Shown here in pieces: positions 1-9,315 of a stretch of DNA of 64,000 nucleotides. Position numbers and translations under genes: made by a program. Under the pieces are notes generated by a model, which did not search any database, was not told the DNA's origin, and saw only the letters and a program-made list of their open reading frames with translations. Position 1 is the stretch's first letter. Each line of letters opens with the position of its first letter. This stretch comes from Flavobacterium paronense (lineage in GTDB: Bacteria; Bacteroidota; Bacteroidia; Flavobacteriales; Flavobacteriaceae), in NCBI RefSeq assembly GCF_030409795.1, contig NZ_JAUFQN010000019.1, positions 1,488,001 to 1,552,000 on the forward strand, in the 5' to 3' direction.

Positions 1-719
1 TTATCAAATTCAATTTCAATTTTATTAGAATTCTCCGTAGCTTTAACTTGTAAAGATTTTCCAATTTGAGTTATCAATTCTTTTAAATCAAATGGAATGT
101 TTTCTAACTCAATCTTACCCGCTTCAATTTTATTGAAATCGAGAATGTCGTTGATGAGCAAGTATAAATTTTGTGCAGAATGCTTTAATACTTCAATATT
201 TTCTTGAAAACTCGATAAAGAGTTTTCCTTTTCCATGATGTATATCAGTCCAATAATTGCATTTAAAGGAGTTCGAATTTCATGACTCATTATGGAAAGA
301 AAATCAGATTTTGCTTCATTTGCTTTTTCGGCATTAGATTTGGCTACAAACAACTGCTTCTGAAACTCTTTTTTAAAATCGATTTCTTTGTTTAAAATAT
401 TTAATAATTCAATTAAATTATCTTCTTCTCCAAGCTTAACTTTTTTATCATTTAACTGATTTATGGCATAAATTAACTTACCATGAACTTCTTCTTTTTT
501 GGCTAATTCACCTTTTAACCTTTGGTTTATTTGAAAGTATTCGACATCATTCAACCTAGATGATTGTTCAAATAATTCGGCATCACGCTCATAACTCAAA
601 TAAGATAAATTAACAACATTAATAAACTTGCTCAATGCTTCGTTTTCAGCTATGAGATCATCTGACAGATATTTATTTATTTGCCGTTGAAGTTGTCTAT
701 GAATGTTTTGATTCTCCAT
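1..719 (-). CDS. Sensor histidine kinase, 3' end cut by the window edge
   Basis: The reading frame opens with ATG at 719 and runs off the left edge without a stop, so only about 239 N-terminal residues are visible. The first 130 or so residues are hydrophilic and helical, probably coiled coil, with no membrane segment. They lead into a HisKA dimerisation/phosphoacceptor domain with the H-box SHEIRTPLNAIIGL (His about residue 146). The catalytic ATPase domain, and any receiver domain, must lie outside the window. It starts 4 bases after the stop of the FIST-domain gene, so the two are very likely co-transcribed, with the FIST protein as a sensory input. Kinase identity is seen directly; the pairing is inferred. 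Confidence 0.88.
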   Translation of the reverse strand, partial: MENQNIHRQLQRQINKYLSDDLIAENEALSKFINVVNLSYLSYERDAELFEQSSRLNDVEYFQINQRLKGELAKKEEVHGKLIYAINQLNDKKVKLGEEDNLIELLNILNKEIDFKKEFQKQLFVAKSNAEKANEAKSDFLSIMSHEIRTPLNAIIGLIYIMEKENSLSSFQENIEVLKHSAQNLYLLINDILDFNKIEAGKIELENIPFDLKELITQIGKSLQVKATENSNKIEIEFD

Positions 720-723
720 TTAA

Positions 724-1866
724 TTATGATTCAAACATAGTAGTGATTGTCATTGTTTGGTTATGTAATTCGCAGGCTACTTTACTTAATGTTGGAGAAA
801 TTTCGCCATAGGAATAGAAACCACAAACGAGCATTTTATCGCCAAAAACTTCTTTAACGACTTCTATTTCTTCTTCTATTCTGTTTCCAAGAACAATTTT
901 TCGACCAACACAACTTACAAGTAAACCCAATTGAGGATCATTGCATTGGTTTTTGTGAATAAGTGCTGCCGCATTATAAGATGCATCGATAAGTTTATCG
1001 AAATTCCCTTTCATCAGGCGAACCATAGATCCAACAGGAATATTTCCGGCAAAAGTCATCGATTTACTTTCTTCATCAATAGATAAAATGGTTCTGACAA
1101 CTGATTCGGATTTTAAATTTTCTTTCATAGAAAGCGGGAAGTATAAGGAAGAACCCGGCAGTTCTTCAGCATATTTACCGAGGTATTCTTTGTATAAATC
1201 TAATGCAAAACGATCTCCGATTTTATACAATACATTTTTTTCAGAATGCGTTACTTCACGTTCCGGACCAAAATCGCTCCAACCACCTTCAGAACCAAAA
1301 CCAAAATGTATGTTATCACCATAAAAACCAATAGCTACAATTTTACCTGGAGAAGCATCATTGTTTAACCCTACAATCGTTTTTTCAAAGTTATATTCAT
1401 CGCCCGCTAATCCTCCAAAAATTGGAACAGCTTCTTTAGTTTGTAAAATCAGCTCATTGATAAGTTCTGTTCCATTTATAAAACTTCCTTCAGAAAGAAT
1501 TAGAATTGATTTCAAATCTTCGGATAAAAGATCTTCTTTTATGGTATTTCCAAGCACCTGAATATCTGAATTTAAAAGAATATCTATTTCGGTTACTTTA
1601 CTATTTGTTTTTTCTAATGCAATTGCAGTTACTACTAAATTATTTTCAACTAAATTGGTGTTTGAAATCTGTCCAGAAGTTGAACAAATAACAATATTAG
1701 CATTTGGATATAAACCTTTTAACTTATGAAATGGTTTTGATTTTTCTAAAAATGTTCGTTCACCAAAGGCAAGTACGAGGTTTGCATTTTCAGAATTGAA
1801 TTGGTCTGTTGCAAAAAGAACAGTTTCCTCGTTATTCTCATTTACTTTGAGTTGTTGCAGTTTCAT
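724..1866 (-). CDS. FIST-domain sensory protein
   Basis: This 380-residue soluble protein has the layout of FIST proteins, an N-terminal FIST_N region (about residues 25-220) followed by FIST_C (about 225-365). FIST domains are known as predicted small-ligand sensing modules found with signal-transduction proteins. No signal peptide or membrane segment is visible. Characteristic stretches include ILSEGSFINGTELINEL, PIFGGLAGDEYNF and, near the C-terminus, GLLVSCVGRKIVLG and GFYSYGEISP. It lies directly upstream of a histidine kinase with a 4-base gap, which suggests that it feeds a ligand signal to that kinase. The ligand cannot be read from the sequence. Confidence 0.85.
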   Translation of the reverse strand: MKLQQLKVNENNEETVLFATDQFNSENANLVLAFGERTFLEKSKPFHKLKGLYPNANIVICSTSGQISNTNLVENNLVVTAIALEKTNSKVTEIDILLNSDIQVLGNTIKEDLLSEDLKSILILSEGSFINGTELINELILQTKEAVPIFGGLAGDEYNFEKTIVGLNNDASPGKIVAIGFYGDNIHFGFGSEGGWSDFGPEREVTHSEKNVLYKIGDRFALDLYKEYLGKYAEELPGSSLYFPLSMKENLKSESVVRTILSIDEESKSMTFAGNIPVGSMVRLMKGNFDKLIDASYNAAALIHKNQCNDPQLGLLVSCVGRKIVLGNRIEEEIEVVKEVFGDKMLVCGFYSYGEISPTLSKVACELHNQTMTITTMFES

Positions 1867-1921
1867 TTTGGTTGAGTTTTTTTTTTGGTTTTATAAAGAA
1901 CGAGAAAGTTTTTAGAATAAC

Positions 1922-1958
1922 AAAAAAAAACTACAAAATTTCTTTTGTAGTTTTTTTT
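1922..1958 (-). terminator. Rho-independent terminator of ychF
   Basis: The stem CTACAAAA/TTTTGTAG is flanked by A and T runs on both sides, so it can work in either direction. It lies just past the 3' end of ychF. Confidence 0.8.
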
Positions 1959-1990
1959 ATATGATATGTGAGCTCTATTTGTTGCTAAAA

Positions 1991-3085
1991 TTATACGTTA
2001 AAACGGAAGTGCATTACATCACCATCTTTCACAATATATTCTTTACCTTCCACTCTTAGCTTTCCTGCTTCTTTTACTTTGGCTTCTGAACCAAAATTAG
2101 AGAAATCTTCATAAGCAATAACTTCAGCGCGGATAAATCCTTTTTCAAAATCGGTATGAATAACTCCAGCTGCTTTTGGGGCAGTATCGCCAATGTTGAT
2201 AGTCCAAGCTCTGACTTCTTTAACACCGGCAGTGAAGTAGGTTTGCTGTTTCAATAATTTATAAGCCGCACGAATTAAAACTGCCGAACCTGGTTCTTTT
2301 AAACCTAAATCTTCCAAAAACATTTGACGTTCTTCGTAGGTTTCTAATTCGGTGATATCCGCTTCTGTACCAACAGCCAAAACAATAACTTCGGCATTTT
2401 CATCTTTAACCAATTCGCGTACTTGGTCAACATATTTGTTTCCGGTAGCCGCCGAATCTTCATCAACATTACAAACGTATAAAACGGGTTTGTTTGTTAT
2501 TAATTGGAAATCTTCAAGCAAGGCTTCTTCATCTGCATTTTGAGGCTCAACTGTTCTGGCTGACTTTGCTTGTAAAAGATTTTCACGTATTCTGTCTAAT
2601 AATGTTTTCTCTGTTTGTGCTTCTTTGTTTCCTGTTTTAGCAGCACGATTTACTTTTTCTAATCGTTTTTCGACGGTTTCTAAGTCTTTTAATTGTAATT
2701 CGATGTCGATAGTTTCTTTATCACGAATCGGATTTACATTACCATCAACGTGGATGATATTATCATTATCAAAACAACGCAACACATGAATAATTGCATT
2801 ACATTCTCTGATGTTTGCTAAGAATTGATTTCCTAAACCTTCACCTTTACTTGCTCCTTTTACCAAACCTGCAATATCAACAATATCAACAGTTGCCATC
2901 TGAACGCGTTCGGGTTTTACCAATTCTTCTAAACGGTTTATTCTGGGATCAGGAACGTTTACTACACCAATATTGGGCTCGATAGTACAAAATGGAAAAT
3001 TGGCACTTTGAGCTTTAGCGTTTGACAAACAATTAAATAAAGTTGATTTTCCAACATTTGGCAATCCTACAATTCCTGCTTTCAT
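1991..3085 (-). CDS. ychF: Redox-regulated P-loop ATPase/GTPase YchF
   Basis: This is a 364-residue Obg-family protein, close to the usual family length. The P-loop GLPNVGKST sits at the extreme N-terminus, followed by DIAGLVKGASKGEGLGNQFL (the G3/switch region). The C-terminal TGS domain ends in KDGDVMHFRFNV. YchF/OLA1 proteins hydrolyse ATP and associate with ribosomes. I start it at the ATG at 3085 (MKAGIVGLPN) because nine further in-frame codons upstream are absent from the family and approach a -7 promoter element at 3110-3117. It appears to be a single-gene unit with its own terminator downstream. Confidence 0.96.
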   Translation of the reverse strand: MKAGIVGLPNVGKSTLFNCLSNAKAQSANFPFCTIEPNIGVVNVPDPRINRLEELVKPERVQMATVDIVDIAGLVKGASKGEGLGNQFLANIRECNAIIHVLRCFDNDNIIHVDGNVNPIRDKETIDIELQLKDLETVEKRLEKVNRAAKTGNKEAQTEKTLLDRIRENLLQAKSARTVEPQNADEEALLEDFQLITNKPVLYVCNVDEDSAATGNKYVDQVRELVKDENAEVIVLAVGTEADITELETYEERQMFLEDLGLKEPGSAVLIRAAYKLLKQQTYFTAGVKEVRAWTINIGDTAPKAAGVIHTDFEKGFIRAEVIAYEDFSNFGSEAKVKEAGKLRVEGKEYIVKDGDVMHFRFNV

Positions 3086-3109
3086 TATGAATTTTGTTTT
3101 AAAAGTCTG

Positions 3110-3117
3110 CAAATATA
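3110..3117 (-). promoter_or_regulatory. Bacteroidetes -7 element of ychF
   Basis: On the minus strand the sequence reads TATATTTG, an exact fit to TAnnTTTG, about 25 bases before the chosen start codon. It supports the shorter YchF start. Confidence 0.6.
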
Positions 3118-3142
3118 GTTTATTATTTGCTTTTTAAAACCC

Positions 3143-4306
3143 TTATTCTCTAGTTTCCATTATAGAAATTATTGCTTGCTCATCAGCCGTTGCCGCTAAA
3201 CCAGAAATATCCCAATAGTTAGTCAATATTGAGTTTTTTTTGTTGTAGAGTGTTTTCTCTTTAAAAACTTCACTGTCTTTGTAAGTAAAACTGTGGTTGC
3301 TAAAATTGGTAGTTACAAAATAATTTTTAACTTCAATATTTGTTTTTGTGTTTTTGTCAATTCTCTGAAAACCAATTTCTTCCTTAGAGCTTACTAAATA
3401 ATAATTTGAGTTTTCTACTCTGTAAATAGTTTTGAATAACGACTTATAAATATTTTTAGAACCAACGGAAGTTCTATCCTTAGTATTAGCAATAGTTTTT
3501 GGTGAAATAAAAGAACTAACTTCAATAATCATTTTCTTTTTTCTGTCATAAAGTATCGAAAAATCGTCACGCAATTCTTTTGTATTATCAACCGGAGTTA
3601 CTAACATTAGATTATAGTCTTCATTTTTAGAATAGGCCTTTACCAAAAAATCATATTCTTTTTTAGCACTTAATTCCAAAATAGGATTTAGGTATTTGAA
3701 ATTATAATAGTTCTGCATTATATCATTTAAATTGTAACCTAAAACATCTGAACTAATTTCTTCATTTACTATTCCGTATGATCGGTTTTGCTCAACCAGA
3801 ATATCGGTTTTAAAATTTTTGGAATTCCCAAACATTTGAAAGTTCATAAGCCCATCATTGAAATGCGAATTCACTCCGTTGAGTTTAAAGAATTCTCTTG
3901 AATAAACTTTTAATCGAGCTGGAATAGTTAATTTATTTATCGAATTTTCAACCAATGATTTTAGAATTTTTTGAGGATGTTCTTTTGTTATGATAATTTC
4001 TTCAAGACCCGTAATACTGTTTTTTAAGTAAAATGTATTTACTTTCTCTTTCAAAATAGTTGATCTCAATTTAATGGCATCATAAGAAGAATGGGTTATT
4101 TGTATATTGGAAACACCATTTAAAATAAAACTCACGGCTCCGTCAGCATTACTCAATAAAGTTTGTTTGGTTTTTGAAATATAAACAGTTGCATCTTCAA
4201 TGGGTAGATTAGTATCGACATCCAATAACACAATCGATTTTTCGACGTTTTGAGACAAAACACCGACGCTTGAAACCAAGAATAAAAATGCAACTATCTT
4301 TTTCAT
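3143..4306 (-). CDS. Secreted protein with carboxypeptidase-regulatory-like N-terminal domain
   Basis: This 387-residue protein carries a signal peptide (MKKIVAFLFLVSSVGVLSQ). It is followed by a CarboxypepD_reg-like Ig fold (about residues 22-95), seen in IVLLDVDTNLPIEDATVYIS and an SYDAIKLR-type strand. The remaining ~280 residues are rich in Tyr, Asn and Lys with beta-strand character and match no catalytic family I recognise. The N-terminal fold resembles the plug-proximal domain of many Bacteroidetes outer-membrane receptors, but no TonB plug or barrel follows. Function unknown; a periplasmic or outer-membrane-associated location is inferred. A -7 element (4326-4333) precedes it. Confidence 0.75.
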   Translation of the reverse strand: MKKIVAFLFLVSSVGVLSQNVEKSIVLLDVDTNLPIEDATVYISKTKQTLLSNADGAVSFILNGVSNIQITHSSYDAIKLRSTILKEKVNTFYLKNSITGLEEIIITKEHPQKILKSLVENSINKLTIPARLKVYSREFFKLNGVNSHFNDGLMNFQMFGNSKNFKTDILVEQNRSYGIVNEEISSDVLGYNLNDIMQNYYNFKYLNPILELSAKKEYDFLVKAYSKNEDYNLMLVTPVDNTKELRDDFSILYDRKKKMIIEVSSFISPKTIANTKDRTSVGSKNIYKSLFKTIYRVENSNYYLVSSKEEIGFQRIDKNTKTNIEVKNYFVTTNFSNHSFTYKDSEVFKEKTLYNKKNSILTNYWDISGLAATADEQAIISIMETRE

Positions 4307-4325
4307 ATAACAATCTGGGCTAAAA

Positions 4326-4333
4326 CAAATTTA
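4326..4333 (-). promoter_or_regulatory. -7 element of the 3143-4306 gene
   Basis: On the minus strand this reads TAAATTTG, an exact TAnnTTTG match 20 bases before the start codon. Confidence 0.5.
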
Positions 4334-4461
4334 ACAAAAAAGTTTATATAGAGATGGAATTCTAAAATAGTTCCTTAAATTATTAAAAGCAATTATTACT
4401 TTTTGTTAAAATACTATATAAAAAATAGTAAATTGCAGCACTAATTTTAACCAAAATATTT

Positions 4462-6906
4462 ATGAAAAAAATTACACTACTATTGTTAGTTGTGCCGTTT
4501 TCGACTGTTTTTGCTCAAAAAAGCACTAACGATACGAAATCAGACTCAACAAAAGTTCAAGAACTACAGGAAGTACAAATTGTAGGTTCAAGGAATGCGA
4601 AACGAACGGTGCTCAATTCTGCCGTGCCAATTGACATTATTAATATTAAAGAGGTGACTACCCAAAGTGGTAAAATCGAAATTAATGAATTGCTTCAGTA
4701 TTTAGCACCATCGTTTAATGCCAACAAACAATCAGGTTCTGATGGAGCTGACCACGTTGATCCTGCTTCACTAAGAGGAATGGGACCTGATCAGACTTTA
4801 GTTTTGATTAATGGAAAAAGAAGACACCAATCTTCGTTGGTTAATTTATTTGGAACGCGTGGTCGCGGAAACACAGGGACCGATTTGAATTCTATTCCGG
4901 CCAGTGCTATCAAAAGAATTGAAATTCTTCGTGATGGTGCAGCGGCTCAATATGGTTCAGATGCTATTGCGGGTGTTATCAATATTGTATTAAATGACAA
5001 TGTTGGCGAATTAAACGGTACTGTAACTACAGGAGTTTATAGAAATGATGCTCAAGGCGATTTTCTTCCTGGAACACCAAATACGCCAGGCTTTCAATTA
5101 GACCAAAATGGAAATGGTAATTCGTATGGAAAAGATAAAAATTATGACGGATTTTCATTAAAAGCCGGAGCAAACTACGGTATCAAAATCGGTAAAAACG
5201 GTGGATTTGCTAATTTTACGGGTGAATACCTTTCAAAAGACAAAACATTACGTCCGGGTTTTGATTTCAGAAAAGGTTTTGGAGAAGCGGAAATCAAGAG
5301 TTACAATTTAATGGCTAACATTCAAATTCCACTTTCCAAAGCAATTGACTTTTATGCTTTTGGTGGAAGAAATGACAGAAACACTGATGCTTATGCTTTT
5401 ACCAGAAATGGTGGTGAAAGAGTTGTGGAATCAATTTATCCTGGTGGTTACACACCAAGAATTACTTCAAAAATAATTGATAATTCGGCTGCTTTTGGTT
5501 TCAAAGCCAAAGCCGGTGACTGGAAAATTGATTTAAGTAATGCTTATGGTAAAAATTCTTTTGATTACACAATTAAGGGAACTATAAATGCCAGTTTAGA
5601 AGCAGCTTCTCCAACACAGTTTGATGCTGGTGGGTTTAGCTTGAGCCAAAATACAACCAACTTAGACTTTTCCAGAAACTTTAAATCTGTATTAAATGGA
5701 CTTAACTTTGCTTTTGGTGGTGAATATAGAATAGAACAATATGAAATTACTGCGGGTGAAGAAGGTTCGTACGCAACTTATGATACCAATGGAAATCCAA
5801 TAACTAATCCATTAACACAATTTGCGCCTATTGATCCTATTTCAGGTAATCCAAGACCTGGAGGTTCTCAAGGTTTTCCTGGGTTTAGCCCACAAAATGA
5901 GGTGAATGAACAAAGAACAAGTACAGCAGCTTATGTTGACACGGAATTGGATGTTTCTGATGATTTTTTATTAGGAACAGCATTACGTTATGAAAACTAT
6001 AGTGACTTCGGAAATACATTAAATCTTAAATTAGCTTACAAGCTTAAACTTAGTGAAAGTGTGAGTTTAAGAGGTTCATTCAGCACAGGGTTTAGAGCAC
6101 CATCGTTGGCACAAATTTATTTCAACACCAGTTTTACAAACTTTAATGCTGGTGGCGCTACCGAAGTTTTATTAGCTGCCAATGGAAGTGCGGTAACGGA
6201 AGGTTTTGGAATTGACAAATTAAAAGAAGAAAAATCAAGAAATGGTTCTGTTGGTTTAACTGGTAAATTTGGTAAATTCTCTGCAACCGTTGATGGCTAC
6301 TTAATTAATGTAAGCGACAGAATTGTACTTACAGGCTATTTTGACGCTACAGCTTTAAACTTAAATGTTGATTCCGCTCAATTCTTCGTAAATGGTGTTA
6401 GCACTGTAACTAAAGGTATTGATGTTGTTATGTCTTGGAAAAACACTTTTGGTAGTTCTAAAATTGGTGCTACTTTGATTGGAAACATTAATGATATGCA
6501 AGTTACTCACGTTAATAACGGAGCTTTAGATCAGGAAACCTTCTTTGGAGCACGTGAAATTGCTTTCTTAAAAGCATCAGCGCCAAACAGCAAGTTTGGT
6601 TTAAACTTAAATTATGAAAGAAAATGGTTTGATATCGGAGCTGCATTCACTCGTTTCAGTAAAGTAGTTTTGGTAGATTATGCAGGCTTAGATAATGTAT
6701 ATGATCCAAAAATCGTAACTGATTTAACAGTTGGTTTCCAAATCATCAAACAAGTAAAATTAAGTGTTGGAAGCAATAACTTATTTAACATCTATCCTAC
6801 TAAACAAGATGAATCTGGTAATACAGAAGCTGGTGGATATTGGGATGCTGTTCAAATGGGCTTTAGTGGTGCTTATTATTACACCAGACTTAGTTTCAAG
6901 TTCTAA
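4462..6906 (+). CDS. TonB-dependent outer-membrane receptor
   Basis: This 814-residue receptor has a signal peptide (MKKITLLLLVVPFSTVFAQ) and a plug domain (about residues 40-180). The plug contains SLRGMGPDQTLVLINGKRRH and IKRIEILRDGAAAQYGSDAI, motifs typical of TonB receptor plugs. A 22-strand-type barrel follows and ends in a terminal strand with aromatic last residue (YYTRLSFKF). There is no N-terminal carboxypeptidase-like domain, it is shorter than SusC proteins, and no SusD gene lies beside it. It therefore looks like a classic receptor for a siderophore, vitamin or other small ligand rather than a glycan importer. The ligand is not evident. A hairpin terminator follows. Confidence 0.92.
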   Translation: MKKITLLLLVVPFSTVFAQKSTNDTKSDSTKVQELQEVQIVGSRNAKRTVLNSAVPIDIINIKEVTTQSGKIEINELLQYLAPSFNANKQSGSDGADHVDPASLRGMGPDQTLVLINGKRRHQSSLVNLFGTRGRGNTGTDLNSIPASAIKRIEILRDGAAAQYGSDAIAGVINIVLNDNVGELNGTVTTGVYRNDAQGDFLPGTPNTPGFQLDQNGNGNSYGKDKNYDGFSLKAGANYGIKIGKNGGFANFTGEYLSKDKTLRPGFDFRKGFGEAEIKSYNLMANIQIPLSKAIDFYAFGGRNDRNTDAYAFTRNGGERVVESIYPGGYTPRITSKIIDNSAAFGFKAKAGDWKIDLSNAYGKNSFDYTIKGTINASLEAASPTQFDAGGFSLSQNTTNLDFSRNFKSVLNGLNFAFGGEYRIEQYEITAGEEGSYATYDTNGNPITNPLTQFAPIDPISGNPRPGGSQGFPGFSPQNEVNEQRTSTAAYVDTELDVSDDFLLGTALRYENYSDFGNTLNLKLAYKLKLSESVSLRGSFSTGFRAPSLAQIYFNTSFTNFNAGGATEVLLAANGSAVTEGFGIDKLKEEKSRNGSVGLTGKFGKFSATVDGYLINVSDRIVLTGYFDATALNLNVDSAQFFVNGVSTVTKGIDVVMSWKNTFGSSKIGATLIGNINDMQVTHVNNGALDQETFFGAREIAFLKASAPNSKFGLNLNYERKWFDIGAAFTRFSKVVLVDYAGLDNVYDPKIVTDLTVGFQIIKQVKLSVGSNNLFNIYPTKQDESGNTEAGGYWDAVQMGFSGAYYYTRLSFKF

Positions 6907-6932
6907 ATTCATATTTAGATCATTTAAAAATC

Positions 6933-6962
6933 AAATCCTGAGCTAGCACTCAGGATTTTTTT
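6933..6962 (+). terminator. Terminator of the TonB receptor gene
   Basis: The stem AAATCCTGAG / CTCAGGATTT with a 6-base loop is followed by a T run, 26 bases after the stop codon. Confidence 0.85.
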
Positions 6963-7020
6963 ATGTGAAATGTATAACTTAAAGGCAAAATCATATAACA
7001 GCCGGAATTCAGTTAGATAC

Positions 7021-7028
7021 TACATTTG
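7021..7028 (+). promoter_or_regulatory. -7 element of the 7059-7589 gene
   Basis: TACATTTG is an exact TAnnTTTG match, 30 bases before the ATG. Confidence 0.5.
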
Positions 7029-7058
7029 ATGCATATCAATCATTAAATAATTGTTATT

Positions 7059-7589
7059 ATGAAAACTATAATTGTGGGAGCTATTGCTATTTTATTTTCA
7101 CTAAACATTCAGTCTCAAAACCAAAATAAAAAAACGGAGACGATAACCAAAACAACAACCGTTAAAGACGATAAAGGCGAACATGTAGTTGTTAAAAAAG
7201 AAGAAATAAAAGAAATTCAGAATATTAAACTCCAAGAGGTGCCTAGTGGAACATTAAATACAAATATACAGCCTACTCCAACTCAAGCCACAGTTACCAC
7301 GAGTGTGAATGTAGATGGTCAGGAAAGAGTTGTAGATGTTGACCATTCTGCTTATTATTCTTATAATGGAGAAAAATATCAGGTCCTAGCCGATAACTCA
7401 GGTTACAAAGTTACCAATAATATGAGTGGAATCTCATTATTGAGAAGAACATCCAATAATAACTATATCTACAAAAACAAAGATAAAATTTCAGTAGGTC
7501 ATTTTGATGCTGATGGCAACCTGATTTTGGAAACCTATGATGATAAAATGGATACGATTACCGTCGAAGTCTTTAATTTACAAAAATAA
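7059..7589 (+). CDS. Small secreted protein of unknown function
   Basis: This 176-residue protein has a signal peptide (MKTIIVGAIAILFSLNIQSQ). A Thr/Lys/Glu-rich charged stretch (about residues 24-60, KTETITKTTTVKDDKG and KKEEIKEIQ) follows, then a Thr/Pro-rich linker and a compact C-terminal part (about 95-176) with YSYNGEKYQVLADNSGY and EVFNLQ. I recognise no family. The C-terminal part looks like a small beta-rich fold, perhaps periplasmic or surface-exposed. It is a single-gene unit with its own promoter element and terminator. Real-gene confidence is high because of the signal peptide, promoter spacing and terminator; function is unknown. Confidence 0.75.
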   Translation: MKTIIVGAIAILFSLNIQSQNQNKKTETITKTTTVKDDKGEHVVVKKEEIKEIQNIKLQEVPSGTLNTNIQPTPTQATVTTSVNVDGQERVVDVDHSAYYSYNGEKYQVLADNSGYKVTNNMSGISLLRRTSNNNYIYKNKDKISVGHFDADGNLILETYDDKMDTITVEVFNLQK

Positions 7590-7606
7590 CTTTTTGCCCT
7601 TTAACG

Positions 7607-7641
7607 AAAAAATCCTGAGCTACAAACTCAGGATTTTTTTT
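7607..7641. terminator. Bidirectional terminator between convergent genes
   Basis: The stem AAAAAATCCTGAG / CTCAGGATTTTTT carries A/T runs on both sides. It separates the small secreted protein gene from the convergent ferredoxin gene. The stem core is the same as in the hairpin at 6933-6962. Confidence 0.85.
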
Positions 7642-7990
7642 ATTCATTGTGTAGAAATGATTGTCTGTTGAGTAACGTTTCCTCACTTTCAACATGATTA
7701 TCATCGGGAATACAACAATCAACCGGACAGACAGCTGCGCATTGCGGTTCGTCATGAAAACCTTTACACTCGGTACATTTACCCGGAACGATATAATAAA
7801 TATCATCAGATATTGGCGTTTGAGCTGCATCCGAATCAACTTCAGTACCATCTGGTAATATTACTTTTCCTTTAAGTTTGGTTCCGTCTTTATACCTCCA
7901 ATCGTCTGCACCTTCATATATAGCTGTGTTTGGACATTCAGGTTCACAAGCACCGCAGTTTATACATTCATCTGTTATTATGATTGCCAT
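7640..7990 (-). CDS. Ferredoxin with two [4Fe-4S] clusters
   Basis: This 116-residue protein is an electron carrier with two iron-sulfur cluster motifs: [13 protein letters not shown] near the N-terminus and CTECKG...[10 protein letters not shown] in the C-terminal half. The layout is that of long 2[4Fe-4S] (Alvin-type) ferredoxins, with an insertion between the motifs. I start at the ATG at 7990 ([13 protein letters not shown]), because a further 19 in-frame codons upstream are not ferredoxin-like and run into the divergent promoter region. It is divergent from the acyl-CoA reductase gene, which suggests a redox or fatty-acid context but does not prove a partnership. Confidence 0.92.
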   Translation of the reverse strand: MAIIITDECINCGACEPECPNTAIYEGADDWRYKDGTKLKGKVILPDGTEVDSDAAQTPISDDIYYIVPGKCTECKGFHDEPQCAAVCPVDCCIPDDNHVESEETLLNRQSFLHNE

Positions 7991-8081
7991 CTTTTTAAAT
8001 TTAGATTTAAGAACACCGAAAATAGAATACAGACAATTAAAATTCAATCGTCATTTCTCATTATTCTATTTCCTATTATCT

Positions 8082-8089
8082 TATTTTTG
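8082..8089 (+). promoter_or_regulatory. -7 element of the acyl-CoA reductase gene
   Basis: TATTTTTG is an exact TAnnTTTG match about 39 bases before the ATG at 8129, in the intergenic space divergent from the ferredoxin gene. Confidence 0.5.
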
Positions 8090-8128
8090 CACAAAATTAC
8101 AATCAAAACCCCTTATAAGCAAATCTAA

Positions 8129-9187
8129 ATGAATTCAATTAACACAAAATTATCCTTTGTTGAGTTGGGTAAATTTTTAAGCCAATTTACACTAGCTGAA
8201 CAACGCAAAAAAAATGATGTGCTTCATAACGATTTGTATTTTGATACATTTAAAGATTTACTACAACTTTCACAATCGCACAATGGTTGGTTTACAACGG
8301 AGCAAGTTTACTTTGCTGTTCAATCGTGGGCTGAAGCTTTGACCGCTGAAAATTTAAATAAATGGTTATCCGAATATGATTTGACCGAAGTAAAACCAAA
8401 AACAGTTGCTTTAATTCTGGCCGGAAACATTCCGTTAGTTGGGTTTCATGACTTTCTTTCAGTTTTAATTGCGGGTCATAAAGTGTTGGTCAAAGCCTCT
8501 TCTAACGACCAACATTTGATACAGTTTTTGGCAAATTATCTAATTAGTGTTGAGCCTAAACTTTCTTATTATATTTCATTTACTGATGGAAAATTAGAAA
8601 ACTTTGATGCTATTATTGCCACCGGAAGTAACAATACGGCTCGTTATTTCGAATTCTATTTTAAAGATAAACCATCAATCATTCGTAAAAATAGAAATTC
8701 AGTTGCGGTTTTAAACGGAAATGAATCGCATGATGATTTAGTAAATCTTGGTGAAGATATTTTTAGGTATTTTGGATTGGGATGTCGTAATGTTTCCAAA
8801 TTATTTGTTCCGAAAGATTATAGTTTCGAGGGTTTCTTTAAAGCAATATACGAATACAAAGATGTTATCTATTACGAGAAATATTCAAACAATTACGATT
8901 ACAACAAAGCCGTTTTCCTAATGAGTAATTTCAAATTGCTGGATAATGAATTCCTGACTTTAAAAGAAGATACAAGCTACGCCTCGCCTATTTCTTCTGT
9001 ATTTTATGAATACTATGAAGATATTGCTGATTTGCAAATGCGTCTTAAAAGTGAAGCAGAAAAAATTCAGTGTGTTGTTTCTAACGATTTAATTCCAAAT
9101 TCGATTTCTTTTGGTCAAACACAACAGCCAAAACTTTGGGATTATGCTGATAATGTAGATACTTTGCGGTTTTTAGCTTCATTGTAG
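8129..9187 (+). CDS. Acyl-CoA reductase (LuxC-like)
   Basis: This 352-residue soluble protein resembles the LuxC/acyl-CoA reductase family of the aldehyde dehydrogenase superfamily. Visible motifs are LILAGNIPLVGFHDFLSVLI (cofactor-binding segment, about residues 88-110), IIATGSNNTARYFEFYF (about 165-182) and LGEDIFRYFGLGCRNVSKLF (about 207-228). In the last, the Cys is the likely nucleophile that forms the thioester intermediate. Members reduce fatty acyl-CoA or acyl-ACP to aldehydes with NAD(P)H. No lux genes are nearby, so bioluminescence is not implied. It is followed by serC after 128 bases and divergent from a ferredoxin gene. Confidence 0.85.
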   Translation: MNSINTKLSFVELGKFLSQFTLAEQRKKNDVLHNDLYFDTFKDLLQLSQSHNGWFTTEQVYFAVQSWAEALTAENLNKWLSEYDLTEVKPKTVALILAGNIPLVGFHDFLSVLIAGHKVLVKASSNDQHLIQFLANYLISVEPKLSYYISFTDGKLENFDAIIATGSNNTARYFEFYFKDKPSIIRKNRNSVAVLNGNESHDDLVNLGEDIFRYFGLGCRNVSKLFVPKDYSFEGFFKAIYEYKDVIYYEKYSNNYDYNKAVFLMSNFKLLDNEFLTLKEDTSYASPISSVFYEYYEDIADLQMRLKSEAEKIQCVVSNDLIPNSISFGQTQQPKLWDYADNVDTLRFLASL

Positions 9188-9315
9188 TATTCGCAACAAA
9201 TGTTATAAACTAAAACGTTTTCGTTGATAACATCGTTATAATAGGGCGAAATTCTGATCGCTTTTTAAACATGTGTTTCCGAAATTTGCAGTTCAATTTA
9301 ATAGAATCTGTCACC

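Noticed and set aside
4462..6906. TonB receptor as the missing SusC of the glucan locus
   Set aside because: It is about 30 kb away, on the other strand, lacks the SusC N-terminal domain and has no SusD beside it.
7573..7851. 92-residue minus-strand frame rich in Arg
   Set aside because: It overlaps the ferredoxin gene in another frame and crosses a terminator; shadow frame.
8129..9187. Bioluminescence (lux) gene
   Set aside because: LuxC-like reductases occur widely without luciferase; no luxA/B/D/E is present.
9271..9315. Upstream ATG start for serC
   Set aside because: It adds 15 residues not seen in SerC; the family N-terminus starts at MKKHNYSAGP.
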